A model generated the notes under the pieces. It saw nothing but the letters and a program-made list of their open reading frames with translations, did no database searches and was not told the origin of the DNA. From NCBI GenBank assembly GCA_002390845.1, contig DGQT01000001.1, positions 124,001 through 188,000 on the forward strand: a stretch of 64,000 bases of DNA, written 5' to 3'. This document shows positions 7,314 through 16,527 of the stretch, piece by piece. This DNA comes from Chitinophagaceae bacterium UBA4407. Lineage in GTDB: Bacteria; Bacteroidota; Bacteroidia; Chitinophagales; Chitinophagaceae. Position numbers and translations under genes: made by a program. How positions within the stretch are numbered: the first letter of the stretch is position 1; each line of letters starts with the position of its first letter.

Positions 7314-9641
7314 ATGAGAAAAATAAAAACTGCTATTGTGGCTATAAGCCTGCTGCAAATAGTTTCGGTAAACGCACAAAATTTCAGCGAAAAAACAAAC
7401 GGAAATATTTCCATTGTTACCAACAAAAATGGTCAAACAATTGGCTACTCAACTACATCGGGTGTTAAACTGCTTACAGTTGACGGACTTGCTTTTAAAG
7501 ACCTTAATAAAAACGGCAAGCTGGACAAATATGAGGACTGGCGTTTGCCTGCAGACGAGCGTGCAAAAGACCTTGCAGCACAAATGAGTATTGAACAAAT
7601 TGCCGGGCTTATGTTGTACAGCAGGCATCAACCATTACCTGTTCCACCGGCGGGCCCATTTGCAGGAACATACAACGGAAAACCATTTGCAGAAAGCGGC
7701 GCACAAGCTTCTGATCTTTCTGATCAGCAAAAAGATTTTCTTACAAAAGATAATGTAAGGCATGTACTTGTTACATCGGTTAAGAGCCCTGAAGTTGCAG
7801 CAACATGGAATAACAATGTGCAGGAGCTTGCAGAAAGTACCGGGCTTGGTATTCCTGCAAATAATAGTTCTGATCCGCGGCATGGAACCATTGCCAATGC
7901 AGAATTTAATGCAGGCGCGGGTGGCGCTATTTCTATGTGGCCCGGCTCATTGGGTATGGCTGCTACATTTGATCCTGAAGTAGTAAAAAACTTTGGTCAT
8001 ATTGCTGCACAGGAATACCGGGCTTTAGGTATTGCAACTGCTTTATCGCCACAGATCGATATGGCAAGTGACCCGCGCTGGAATAGAGTAAGCGGAACAT
8101 TTGGCGAGAATCCGAAGCTTGCTGCAGATATGGCCCGTGCATATATTGACGGTTTTCAAACTTCGTTTGGTGATAAGGAAATTGCAAATGGCTGGGGCTA
8201 CAATAGTGTGAATGCGATGGTGAAACACTGGCCTGGCGGTGGTAGCGGCGAAGGGGGAAGAGATGCACATTATGGTTATGGAAAATATGCCGTTTATCCC
8301 GGAAATAATTTTGCGCAACACCAGATTCCTTTTACTGAAGGTGCATTTAAACTGAATGGCAAAACCGGTATGGCTGCCGCGGTTATGCCATATTACACCA
8401 TCTCTTACGGACAAGATATAAAGAACCACGATAATGTTGCCAACAATTATAACTCCTATATCATTACAGACTTGCTGAGGAATAAATATCACTATGATGG
8501 TGTAGTTTGTACTGACTGGCTGGTTACTGCAAATGAAACCGCTGTTGATATTTTTATTACCGGAAAATCATGGGGTGTAGATAGCCTTACAATCGCCCAA
8601 AGACATTATAAAATATTAATGGCTGGGGTTGACCAGTTTGGCGGAAACAATGATGCAGCGCCGGTTATAGAAGCTTACAGCATGGGTGTTAAAGAACATG
8701 GGGAAGCATTTATGCGTGCAAGATTTGAACAGTCCGCTGTGCGTTTATTAAAGAATATTTTCAGAACAGGTTTGTTTGAAAATCCTTACACAGACCCGGA
8801 AGTTTCTAAAGCTACGGTTGGCAAACCTGAGTTTATGAAAGCCGGTTATGATGCCCAGTTAAAGTCAATGGTATTGTTGAAAAACAAAAGCAATGTGTTG
8901 CCTTTGCAGAAAAACAAAACGGTTTATGTGCCCAAGAAATTTACACCGGCAGGAAGAAATTTTCTCGGTATGGAAACACCCGAAAAATTTGATTACCCTG
9001 TAAGCCTCGATATTGTAAAAAAATATTTCAACGTAACAGACAATCCTGATGAAGCAGATTATGCATTGGTGTTCATCAGCAGCCCAAACAGCGGCGGTGG
9101 TTACAGTAGTGCAGATGTAAAAGCAGGTGGCACAGGTTATGTGCCTGTGAGTTTGCAGTATGGCCCTTACACTGCAACCGATGCACGTGACCAAAGTATT
9201 GCAGGCGGCGATCAGTTTGAAAAATTTACCAACAGAACTTATAAAGGCAAGACTGCAACGGCTATCAATACAACCGATCTTGGAATGGTGAACGATACTT
9301 ATGCTAAGATGAAAGGCAAGCCTGTTATCGTTTCTGTTACCATTAACAACCCAATGGTGTTTGCAGAGTTTGAAAAAAATGCCAATGCCATTCTTGCAAA
9401 TTTTGGTGTGCAGGATCAGGCCATTCTTGACATACTTGTTGGCAATGCAGAACCTTCAGCTTTGTTACCCATGCAAATGCCCGCCAACATGCAAGCGGTA
9501 GAAAAGCAAAACGAAGATGTGCCACTCGATATGCAATGTTACAAAGACAGCGAAGGCCATGTATACGATTTTGCCTATGGCTTAAACTGGAAAGGTGTTA
9601 TAAAAGATGCAAGAACGGCAAAGTATAAAGCGAAGAAATAG
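7314..9641 (+). CDS. Glycoside hydrolase family 3 (beta-glucosidase-like)
   Basis: A 775-residue secreted glycosidase. The signal peptide runs to about residue 22 (VNAQ). An EF-hand-like segment (DLNKNGKLDKYEDWR) precedes the GH3 N-terminal TIM barrel. The barrel holds NNSSDPRHGT, SPQIDMASDPRWNR, TFGENP, a KHWPGGGSGEGGRDAH loop and the nucleophile motif YDGVVCTDW with Asp401. The C-terminal alpha/beta sandwich follows (LLKNKSNVLPLQ). GH3 enzymes remove terminal beta-linked sugars, most often glucose or xylose, by a retaining mechanism. Neighbours are two esterases and a DUF1593 protein, consistent with glycan or glycoside breakdown in the periplasm. A B-type repeat arm begins two bases after its stop codon. 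Confidence 0.92.
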   Translation: MRKIKTAIVAISLLQIVSVNAQNFSEKTNGNISIVTNKNGQTIGYSTTSGVKLLTVDGLAFKDLNKNGKLDKYEDWRLPADERAKDLAAQMSIEQIAGLMLYSRHQPLPVPPAGPFAGTYNGKPFAESGAQASDLSDQQKDFLTKDNVRHVLVTSVKSPEVAATWNNNVQELAESTGLGIPANNSSDPRHGTIANAEFNAGAGGAISMWPGSLGMAATFDPEVVKNFGHIAAQEYRALGIATALSPQIDMASDPRWNRVSGTFGENPKLAADMARAYIDGFQTSFGDKEIANGWGYNSVNAMVKHWPGGGSGEGGRDAHYGYGKYAVYPGNNFAQHQIPFTEGAFKLNGKTGMAAAVMPYYTISYGQDIKNHDNVANNYNSYIITDLLRNKYHYDGVVCTDWLVTANETAVDIFITGKSWGVDSLTIAQRHYKILMAGVDQFGGNNDAAPVIEAYSMGVKEHGEAFMRARFEQSAVRLLKNIFRTGLFENPYTDPEVSKATVGKPEFMKAGYDAQLKSMVLLKNKSNVLPLQKNKTVYVPKKFTPAGRNFLGMETPEKFDYPVSLDIVKKYFNVTDNPDEADYALVFISSPNSGGGYSSADVKAGGTGYVPVSLQYGPYTATDARDQSIAGGDQFEKFTNRTYKGKTATAINTTDLGMVNDTYAKMKGKPVIVSVTINNPMVFAEFEKNANAILANFGVQDQAILDILVGNAEPSALLPMQMPANMQAVEKQNEDVPLDMQCYKDSEGHVYDFAYGLNWKGVIKDARTAKYKAKK

Positions 9642-9642
9642 T

Positions 9643-9752
9643 TTTATGAGCCGGGCAAAAGAACATGCATGAAGCTTCGTTGTGTCACTCACTTGTACGT
9701 TTAGAGCAATATTCACCTGTGGTGATCGCGTACAGGTGCAACATCATAAGAT
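9643..9752 (-). repeat. Arm-repeat, left arm type B with a decayed right arm
   Basis: TTTTATGAGCCGGGC begins directly after the GH3 stop codon, followed by ATGAAGCTTCGTTGTGTCAC and TCACTTGTACG. At 9728-9750 a worn right-arm remnant (CGTACAGGTGCAACATCATA) can be seen. The whole space up to the DUF1593 gene is this element. Confidence 0.82.
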
Positions 9753-9782
9753 AATAAAGTTTATTACATCAATTGCTGTATT

Positions 9783-11219
9783 ATGAGAAAAACAGGTTTC
9801 ATGTCTTTAGCTGTTTTACTGATTGCATTGCTGTTATCTTGTAATGCATTTGCACAAACAATAAAAAAAATACGCGTTACGGTTCTTACCGATATAGAAG
9901 CAGATCCTGATGACTCACAATCTATGATCCGCTTTCTTACCTATTGCAATCAATGGGATGTGGAAGGGCTAATCGCTACAACTTCTATTCACCAGCAAAC
10001 AAGAGTTGCACCGGAAAGTATTTTAAAAGTATTGGAAGCCTATAAAAAAGTACAGCCCAATTTATTGAAACATGAAAAAGGTTATCCAACTTACGACGAG
10101 CTAAAACCGAAAGTTAAAAAGGGACTGGCAGTTTATGGAATGCAGGGCATTGGCGAAGGAAAAAATTCCGAAGGCTCTGATTGGATCATTAAGATTTTAG
10201 AAAAGCAGGATGACCGGCCGGTTTGGTTTTCAGTTTGGGGTGGCACCAATACATTGGCGCAGGCTTTATGGAAAATTAAAAAAACAAAAAGTACTTCAGA
10301 AGCAGAAAATATTTATAAGAAGATCAGGGTTTATACCATATCAGACCAGGACGATACAGGACCCTGGATCAGAAAAAATTTTCCTGATGTTTTTTATGTT
10401 GTAACACCAGGCTATAATTACGCATACGCCACATGGTTGGGTATGTCTTTCCCTATGCCCGGTTCAAATACTGAGGTAACTTCTAACGATTGGCTTGCAA
10501 AAAATATTCAGCAGGGCCACGGACCGTTGGGGGCTGCTTATCCTGATGTAGCTTATGGAATGGAAGGTGATACACCATCATTCTTAAGTCTTATCAACAA
10601 TGGTTTAAATGATCCGCAACATCCAAACTATGGCGGCTGGGGTGGCCGTTACGAATTATATCTTCCGGGATTTATGGACTCGAATACCGGCATGTTCAAA
10701 AGAGACAACTGGCCAAAAGACGAACCCGAAACAAGGCCTATCTGGACGAATGCAAACGATTCAGTAATTTCTGCAATTGATAAAAAGTCTTATGTTGGCA
10801 ACCGGGAAACAATCTGGCGCTGGCGCACAGAGTTTCAAAATGATTTTGCTGCGCGAATTTTATGGACAACAAAAAATTTTAATGAATGCAATCACCCGTC
10901 GGTTCAAATGCTTGCGCATGCAGATCACCTAACCGTAAAATCCGGTGAGCAATTTCATTTAAGCGCTGCAGGTACCACTGATCCGGACGGAGATTCGATG
11001 AGTTATTTATGGTCTCAATATGCAGAGGCAGGTACGTATAAAGGTATTGTAAGTTTCAGGCCATACTCGCCGAATTTATACAACATACCTGTTACCGCAC
11101 CAATAGTAGAAACTGAACAAACCATTCACTTTATTTTAAAGGTTACAGATAAGGGAACACCTGCATTAACCAGGTACAAAAGAGTAATTGTTACAGTGTT
11201 GCCTGCTGCAAAAAATTGA
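9783..11219 (+). CDS. DUF1593 nucleoside hydrolase-like secreted protein
   Basis: A 478-residue protein with a signal peptide (cleavage near NAFAQ, residue 25). Residues 30-320 match the DUF1593 / nucleoside hydrolase-like domain. The N-terminal acidic loop LTDIEADPDDSQSM resembles the calcium-binding DxDxxxDD loop of nucleoside hydrolases, and FSVWGGTNTLAQAL and GDTPSFLSLINNGL are further family landmarks. The C-terminal 100 residues form an Ig-like or cadherin-like sandwich (SAAGTTDPDGDSMSYLWSQY). Such proteins occur in Bacteroidota polysaccharide loci and have been annotated as cellulose-binding. N-glycoside hydrolysis is only inferred from the fold. It lies between GH3 and a carboxylesterase. 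Confidence 0.85.
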   Translation: MRKTGFMSLAVLLIALLLSCNAFAQTIKKIRVTVLTDIEADPDDSQSMIRFLTYCNQWDVEGLIATTSIHQQTRVAPESILKVLEAYKKVQPNLLKHEKGYPTYDELKPKVKKGLAVYGMQGIGEGKNSEGSDWIIKILEKQDDRPVWFSVWGGTNTLAQALWKIKKTKSTSEAENIYKKIRVYTISDQDDTGPWIRKNFPDVFYVVTPGYNYAYATWLGMSFPMPGSNTEVTSNDWLAKNIQQGHGPLGAAYPDVAYGMEGDTPSFLSLINNGLNDPQHPNYGGWGGRYELYLPGFMDSNTGMFKRDNWPKDEPETRPIWTNANDSVISAIDKKSYVGNRETIWRWRTEFQNDFAARILWTTKNFNECNHPSVQMLAHADHLTVKSGEQFHLSAAGTTDPDGDSMSYLWSQYAEAGTYKGIVSFRPYSPNLYNIPVTAPIVETEQTIHFILKVTDKGTPALTRYKRVIVTVLPAAKN

Positions 11220-11267
11220 ATTGAATAACAACGTAACGGGCAGCCTCATTTGTTGAAAAATGTTATA

Positions 11268-11326
11268 AACGTACAAGTGAGTGACACAACGAAGATCAGT
11301 AAAGAACCAGGGCTGAAACAAAAATA
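11268..11326 (+). repeat. Arm-repeat, solo right arm, type B
   Basis: CGTACAAGTGAGTGACACAA is followed by CGAAGATCAG and a weak CCAGGGCTGAAACAAAAA outer end. No left arm is seen between the DUF1593 stop and this arm. Confidence 0.78.
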
Positions 11327-11377
11327 AAAACCAGGCTTTACAATGAGTATTTTTATAAACTGTTTTAAATAAAACAC

Positions 11378-13000
11378 ATGAAAAAAGTATCTTTTTTTTC
11401 TTTTTTACTCTTGCTTATGAGTACAAAAATGATGGCGCAAATGCGTGGTGAAACTACTGCGCCACAAGTAAAAACTGTTAATGGTATCCTTGAAGGAACC
11501 AGCGAATCGGGCCTTAATGTTTTCAGGGGTGTTCCTTTTGCACAGCCGCCTGTAGGCGATCTGCGCTGGCGTGAACCGCAACCGGTAAAGAACTGGACGG
11601 GCGTGCGCAAAGCAGATAAGTTTGGTCCGCGTGCTATGCAGTTACCGATATTTGGCGACATGAGTTTTCGCTCTGATGGTGTAAGTGAAGATTGCTTATA
11701 CCTGAATGTCTGGTCGCCTTCCAAAACAAATAATGAAAAACTTCCGGTGCTGGTATATTTCTATGGTGGTGGTTTTCTTGCAGGTGATGGCTCGGAGCCC
11801 CGTTACGACGGAGCAAGTATGGCGCGTAAAGGAATTGTAAGTGTTACGGTGAATTACAGGTTGGGCGTACTCGGATTTTTATCGCACCCTGAACTTACAA
11901 AGGAATCACCGCACCATGCATCTGGCAACTATGGATTGCTTGATCAATCAGCAGCATTGCAATGGGTTCAGAAAAATATTGCGGCATTTGGTGGCGATCC
12001 GAAAAAAATAACCATTGCCGGTGAATCTGCAGGTTCATTTTCTGTAAGCGCACAAATGGCTTCTCCTTTGTCAAGAAATATTATAGCAGGTGCTATTGGA
12101 GAGAGTGGTTCTTTGTTAGGCAATGCGTCAGCCTCTTTGCAGAGTGCAGAAAAATCTGGTACTGATTGGGCTAAAAGCATCAGTAAAAATTCGCTTGCAG
12201 ATCTTCGGGCAATGAGTGCAGATGATTTGATGAAAGCCACAGCCAAAATAGGTTTTGGAACATTCCCTGTTTGTGTAGATGGCTACTTTTTTCCAAAATC
12301 ACCAATAGATATTTTTGCTGCCGGGCAACAGGCCCATGTGCCTTTGCTTGTTGGCTGGAATTCTCAGGAAATGGTGTATCAAATGGTGCTTGGCGGAGAC
12401 AAACCCACTCCGGAAAATTTAAAAAAGGCAATAAAAAAATTATATGGTGACCAGGCAGAAGAAGCCATGAAAGTTTACAACGCATCAACAGACGATGAAG
12501 CAGAACAGGCGGCGACCGAAATGGCAGGCGACCAATTTATTGGTTTTGGTACATGGCGATGGAGCGAAATGCAAAGCAAAACAGGTGGCAAGCCGGTATA
12601 TCGCTATATGTATGCACGTCCACGACCCGAAATGCGGCCCGAGATGGGCAATGCAACAGCAAACCTTGCAGGCGGCGTAACCAAAGACACAACAGGTAAA
12701 GCCCCAAAAGCACCGCCTGCAAAAGGTGCTGTGCATTCTGCAGAAATTGAATATGCATTGGGTAATTTATCATCTAACCGTGTGTACGACTGGCAGCCCG
12801 AAGACTATATGGTTTCAGAAATTATGCAGGCATTCTTTGCAAACTTTATTAAAACAGGAAATCCCAATGGATTGGGCGTACCCAAATGGCCTGCGGTTGA
12901 ACGTAATAATGTGCAGGTAATGCATATTAATGTAAATACCGGAGCAGAAACTGAAAAGAACAGGAATCGTTATTTATTCCTCGAAAAGCAAATGAAATAA
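11378..13000 (+). CDS. Type-B carboxylesterase, secreted (second copy)
   Basis: A 540-residue carboxylesterase type B, paralogous to the enzyme at 5544-7100. The signal peptide ends near MMAQ (residue 21). Landmarks: FRGVPFAQPPVGDLRWREPQ, SEDCLYLNVW, YGGGFLAGDG and the canonical nucleophile motif GESAG with Ser217. The probable acid is Glu331 in GWNSQEM and the base His453 in VHSAEIEYALG. It differs from its paralogue by an insert of about 30 residues rich in Pro, Ala and Lys just before the catalytic His. Ester hydrolysis is secure and the substrate unknown. Both sides carry B-type repeat arms in opposite orientation. Confidence 0.9.
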   Translation: MKKVSFFSFLLLLMSTKMMAQMRGETTAPQVKTVNGILEGTSESGLNVFRGVPFAQPPVGDLRWREPQPVKNWTGVRKADKFGPRAMQLPIFGDMSFRSDGVSEDCLYLNVWSPSKTNNEKLPVLVYFYGGGFLAGDGSEPRYDGASMARKGIVSVTVNYRLGVLGFLSHPELTKESPHHASGNYGLLDQSAALQWVQKNIAAFGGDPKKITIAGESAGSFSVSAQMASPLSRNIIAGAIGESGSLLGNASASLQSAEKSGTDWAKSISKNSLADLRAMSADDLMKATAKIGFGTFPVCVDGYFFPKSPIDIFAAGQQAHVPLLVGWNSQEMVYQMVLGGDKPTPENLKKAIKKLYGDQAEEAMKVYNASTDDEAEQAATEMAGDQFIGFGTWRWSEMQSKTGGKPVYRYMYARPRPEMRPEMGNATANLAGGVTKDTTGKAPKAPPAKGAVHSAEIEYALGNLSSNRVYDWQPEDYMVSEIMQAFFANFIKTGNPNGLGVPKWPAVERNNVQVMHINVNTGAETEKNRNRYLFLEKQMK

Positions 13001-13020
13001 GATCAGTTAGATTTTTATTT

Positions 13021-13076
13021 TGTAGCAAACAGCATTGCTACTATTCGGCTTCTGTTGTGTCACTCACTTGTACTGT
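13021..13076 (-). repeat. Arm-repeat, solo left arm, type B
   Basis: AGCATTGCTACTATTCGGCT then TTGTGTCACTCACTTGTAC. It lies 20 bases after the second carboxylesterase stop codon. No right arm is seen before the convergent terminator. Confidence 0.8.
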
Positions 13077-13152
13077 TGTATCAATGTGCAGCAATGTGAA
13101 ACAACGTTATCAGATGGAATACTTTAGATGTGCTAAATGGTATAAATAAATC

Positions 13153-13207
13153 ATAACGCAGGTTGCTTGTGCTAAATAATCTTAATCAGCAAAGTGACCT
13201 GCGTTAT
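13153..13207. terminator. Bidirectional terminator between convergent genes
   Basis: ATAACGCAGGT (13153-13163) pairs with ACCTGCGTTAT (13197-13207), an 11-base-pair stem with an inner TGCT/AGCA pair in the loop. T-rich tracts follow in both directions. It separates the + strand esterase from the - strand exopolysaccharide locus and probably ends both. Confidence 0.75.
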
Positions 13208-13208
13208 T

Positions 13209-14345
13209 TTATTTTTCAGCAATCATTTCCTGGTACAGGTCTATTATTTCGTTTACCTGTTTGGTAATAGAGTAGTTTTTAAAAACAAAGTCCCTGGCCT
13301 TTACACTTTGGTCAAAATAAGTTTCGGGATGTTGCGCATAGGTAACAACTTTGTCTGCAATCTCAGCAGGATTAAAGCCATCAAACTTATAACCAACACC
13401 ACCAAAATCAAGCTGTTTTATACCACCAACATTACTTACTACTGGTATGCAACCACAGCTCATCGCTTCGAGTAAAGCCAATGGCAGCCCTTCAAAGTCG
13501 CTGGTGAGCAGGAAGATGTCGATCTGTTTATAAACGCTTACGGTATCGTTCAGTTTTCCGGGTAACTGAATAATGCCGGTTAAATTATGTTCAGCAATTT
13601 TTGTACGAAGCATTTCATCATCGGGGCCATCACCTACCATTAAGAATTTTATTGCAGGATTTTTTTTATGAATTTCTGCAGCAACTTCTACCCACCTGTC
13701 AACCCTTTTCTGTGGACGAAATCTTGCAACCAAACCAACCGTTAATGATTCAGAGGGATTAATCTGTGCACGGTGTGTGCAAAGGAATTTATTAATGTCA
13801 ATTCCATTAAGAATTGTAACGGCTTTCTTTGTTTTAAAGAACCAGCCTTTTTGATATTTCTTTACCACTTCACCTACTTCATGTGATACATAAATAAGGC
13901 AATCGAAAAATCCGTAGGTCCAGCCGCTGAGGTAAAAATTGTATTTGGGATAAAAATTTACAAGGTTGTGTTCGCTGTAAATATATTTTGTTTTCGGGTG
14001 AAAAAGTTTGGCTACAATACCCATCCAGCCTGCAACAGGCAGATGCATATGCACTACGTCATATTTGCCTTTTGTAATATCACTTAAGAATTTTATATAC
14101 TGAAAAAGAAAAGCAATTGTGGTAATCCTGTAATAATAAAAGTTGCGGATGTTGGGCGCCACTTCATCTTTAAGCCCAAGCTTTATATGATCGAGCACAT
14201 ATACATCAGAAATTACTTTGTCTTTAAACTCCTGCTGTGCGAAAAATTCACGTAGTAATACTTCTGCACCGCCATAACTGAATACCCTTATTACATGTGC
14301 TACTTTTATGCGTCCATCCCCTGAAGGGGCGTGATTTTTTTCCAT
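13209..14345 (-). CDS. GT4-type glycosyltransferase (group 1)
   Basis: A 378-residue glycosyltransferase of the GT-B fold, group 1. I use the ATG at 14345, because the frame extends upstream only to a TTG. The N-terminal domain starts KVAHVIRVFSYGGAEVLLREF, where the Gly-Gly-Ala-Glu loop is typical for GT4. The nucleotide-sugar-binding C-domain has LTVGLVARFRPQKRVDR, FLMVGDGPDD and the EX7E region FEGLPLALLEAMSCGCIPVV. It should transfer a sugar from a nucleotide-sugar donor on the cytoplasmic side during repeat-unit assembly. It is the last gene of the exopolysaccharide locus and the only glycosyltransferase in it, so most of the assembly enzymes must be encoded elsewhere. Confidence 0.88.
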   Translation of the reverse strand: MEKNHAPSGDGRIKVAHVIRVFSYGGAEVLLREFFAQQEFKDKVISDVYVLDHIKLGLKDEVAPNIRNFYYYRITTIAFLFQYIKFLSDITKGKYDVVHMHLPVAGWMGIVAKLFHPKTKYIYSEHNLVNFYPKYNFYLSGWTYGFFDCLIYVSHEVGEVVKKYQKGWFFKTKKAVTILNGIDINKFLCTHRAQINPSESLTVGLVARFRPQKRVDRWVEVAAEIHKKNPAIKFLMVGDGPDDEMLRTKIAEHNLTGIIQLPGKLNDTVSVYKQIDIFLLTSDFEGLPLALLEAMSCGCIPVVSNVGGIKQLDFGGVGYKFDGFNPAEIADKVVTYAQHPETYFDQSVKARDFVFKNYSITKQVNEIIDLYQEMIAEK

Positions 14346-14399
14346 GTTCAAATATTAATTTACAATTTCCCCCGGCTGTTGAAAGCTAAGTAAAAATCC

Positions 14400-14460
14400 A
14401 ACAGCATAAGTGTGCGACGCAAGTAAAGCTTCATTCATATTCTTTCGCCCGGCTAAAAAA
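14400..14460 (+). repeat. Arm-repeat, solo right arm, type A (CATAAGTG variant)
   Basis: CAGCATAAGTGTGCGACGCA, then AGTAAAGCTTCATTCATAT and GCCCGGCTAAAAAA. It ends five bases from the stop codon of the minus-strand sulfotransferase gene at 14466. It carries the same rare variant as the arm at 15476-15535. Confidence 0.85.
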
Positions 14461-14465
14461 ACTAA

Positions 14466-15416
14466 CTATAAATTATAAGGTGCCGTGAGTTCTAAAATCC
14501 GCTTTTTTGTTTCGTCGCTGAATACTGTTTTTTTCGAACTAACCGTATTGCGGTTGCTAACAACCATTTCTTCTATGTAGCGGTCAACGTTTTTAGACGA
14601 TGGCAGATCAACAAAAGCGAGCATTTTTTTTATGAGTGCTTTGGGATCTTTTACAAATTCCTCATAACGCGATTCGAGTATGGGTACACCCGTTTTTTTA
14701 ATTTCATATTCGGTAGTTTCCATCAATTTTTTATACTGGAAAGCGGTGATCAGTGCAGGTTCATTTTCTAATTTTTCTGCTGCTGCTTCTTCTTCTTTTG
14801 TATAAGCGCCAACCCACCAAAGGCGGTTAATTCCTTTTGTTTGCCAGAAGCCAACCTCGAGCCAGGAACGCACTGTGGCAATAGGTTCACGGGCAATACT
14901 GATGAAGACTGCATCGGGAAAAACACTTTGCAAATATTCAATTCTTGAAGGGCCTGTAAACTTAATAATAAGTCTTTTACGACCCTGGTATTTTACCTGT
15001 TTCGCAAGGTGCGAACGGATTTTATATTTTTCTTCTTCTGTAGCTTTTTCGTTTAATAAAAAACCGCGGGAAAAATCAATACGCTTACCTGTAATGTACT
15101 CCCAGAAAGCATACCGTTCAATGGGATTAAAAATAGCGAGACTAAAAAGTCCGCCCCATTTCTGGCGGGTGTTTTTACTTACACCAACAAAAACCCAATA
15201 TTTTACAAGCCGCCACCATTTATTTTCGAACAGGCGTCTTAAATAATTTATAGCCGTTGAATGCGTAAATAATTCCTGGTAATTAGAGTGCCAGGCAAGA
15301 TCTTCATGCTGAAAAATAATTTCAGAAATAATGGTGGTTCCCGAGCGGCCGCTGCCAAAAATGATAATGGGATTTTTAAGCAGTTCTTCGTACTTAACCG
15401 TTTTGGAAGCACTCAT
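14466..15416 (-). CDS. Sulfotransferase family protein
   Basis: A 316-residue cytoplasmic enzyme of the PAPS-dependent sulfotransferase superfamily. The 5'-phosphosulfate loop is clear near residues 20-28 (FGSGRSGTT), and a 3'-phosphate-binding segment with the Arg/Ser pattern appears in SIAREPIATVRSW. The segment HEDLAWHSNYQELF is shared with the paralogues at 15565 and 22743. It should transfer sulfate from PAPS to a hydroxyl or amino group of a sugar. Its place in the locus, between the polymerase and a glycosyltransferase, suggests the surface polysaccharide or its lipid-linked repeat unit as target. It is bracketed by two inverted A-type repeat arms. Confidence 0.88.
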   Translation of the reverse strand: MSASKTVKYEELLKNPIIIFGSGRSGTTIISEIIFQHEDLAWHSNYQELFTHSTAINYLRRLFENKWWRLVKYWVFVGVSKNTRQKWGGLFSLAIFNPIERYAFWEYITGKRIDFSRGFLLNEKATEEEKYKIRSHLAKQVKYQGRKRLIIKFTGPSRIEYLQSVFPDAVFISIAREPIATVRSWLEVGFWQTKGINRLWWVGAYTKEEEAAAEKLENEPALITAFQYKKLMETTEYEIKKTGVPILESRYEEFVKDPKALIKKMLAFVDLPSSKNVDRYIEEMVVSNRNTVSSKKTVFSDETKKRILELTAPYNL

Positions 15417-15475
15417 AAGCAGAATGGTATTTATTGATTTCCGGTATTTATTTTTCCGGATTAGTATTTAATATT

Positions 15476-15535
15476 TATGAGCCGAACAAAAAATCGTTGG
15501 TCATCTTTACTTGCGTCGCACACTTATGCTGATGG
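15476..15535 (-). repeat. Arm-repeat, solo left arm, type A (CACTTATG variant)
   Basis: TTTATGAGCCGAAC outer end, then TTTACTTGCGTCGCACACTT and ATGCTG. Its reverse complement reads the same rare variant as the arm at 14400-14460, on the other side of the sulfotransferase gene. Confidence 0.83.
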
Positions 15536-15564
15536 ATATAATGCGGCTTTAATACACTTCCCGA

Positions 15565-16479
15565 TTACGAATTCACGATCTGCATAATCTTGATTTTTGT
15601 TTCTTCGCTTATGGCGGTTTTTGCTGAGGCAGCAGCCCGGTTGTTCCTGTTCTGCACCGATAATTTGTTCATGAAATTATCAATATGCTTTGATGGTTTT
15701 AATTCCAGGTGCTTTAACATGTTTGCAATAAAATCTTTGGGATGCTTTACAAAATCTTCGTAATTGGCGGTGTACACATGCTCATTTAGTTTCTTTATTT
15801 CATAAGCAGTGGCTTCCATCAGTTTCCTGTATTGAAAAGCAGCAAATAATGCCTGATCTTTTGAGAGTGATGCTGCTGTTTGTAATTCTTCTTCAGAATA
15901 TGCGCCGATCCACCAAAGCTGGTCTGTTATCTGGCCACTCCAGTGTATCTCCAGCCAGGAACGAATGGTTGAAACAGGGTCTCGTGTTATCTGTACAAAA
16001 ACAGCATCTGGAAAAACACTTTTTAAATATTCCATGCGGGCTGGTCCGGTAATTTTAAAAGCAAGCCTTTTTCGGTTTTGGTATTTTACCATTTTAGCAA
16101 AATGGGTACGCATACGAATGCGCTCTTGGTCCGTTGCTCTTTCGTTTAAAAGAAAACTTCTTGAAAAATCAATACGTGGGCCGGTAACAGCTTCCCAAAA
16201 ATCGTATCGTTCGATAGGCCTGTAACACACCTGGTTAACCAGTGACTTATTGTTTTGGGTATTCATCCCAATAATATTCCACAGTTTGTTATCAAAAACG
16301 CGCCGCAGATAATTAACAGATGCTGACTTGGGCAAAAGCTCCTGGTAGTTAGAGTGCCAGGCAAGATCCTCGTGCCGCAAAATAATATCAGATATTACGG
16401 TAGTGCCTGAACGGCCTGTGCCGAATATAATAATGGGTTTTTTAAGAAGGTGTTCGTTTTTGGATAAGAAACTTTTCAT
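15565..16479 (-). CDS. Sulfotransferase family protein
   Basis: A 304-residue PAPS-dependent sulfotransferase and close paralogue of the genes at 14466 and 22743. Motifs: IFGTGRSGTTVISDI near residues 18-32 (5'-phosphosulfate loop), HEDLAWHSNYQELL, and the 3'-phosphate site ITRDPVSTIRSW. It lies 48 bases after the polymerase/ligase gene and is probably co-transcribed with it. Sulfation of an exopolysaccharide sugar is inferred from context. The acceptor position is unknown. The C-terminal half differs from the neighbour enough to suggest a different acceptor, but this is speculation. Confidence 0.88.
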   Translation of the reverse strand: MKSFLSKNEHLLKKPIIIFGTGRSGTTVISDIILRHEDLAWHSNYQELLPKSASVNYLRRVFDNKLWNIIGMNTQNNKSLVNQVCYRPIERYDFWEAVTGPRIDFSRSFLLNERATDQERIRMRTHFAKMVKYQNRKRLAFKITGPARMEYLKSVFPDAVFVQITRDPVSTIRSWLEIHWSGQITDQLWWIGAYSEEELQTAASLSKDQALFAAFQYRKLMEATAYEIKKLNEHVYTANYEDFVKHPKDFIANMLKHLELKPSKHIDNFMNKLSVQNRNNRAAASAKTAISEETKIKIMQIVNS

Positions 16480-16527
16480 AAGCCTTGGATGTTTTCATTT
16501 TTATGGGTGGTTTAAAAAATTATCGGT

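Noticed and set aside
12485..12736. Minus-strand frame with many cysteines inside the second carboxylesterase
   Set aside because: It lies antisense to a highly conserved enzyme region and is a shadow of that coding sequence.
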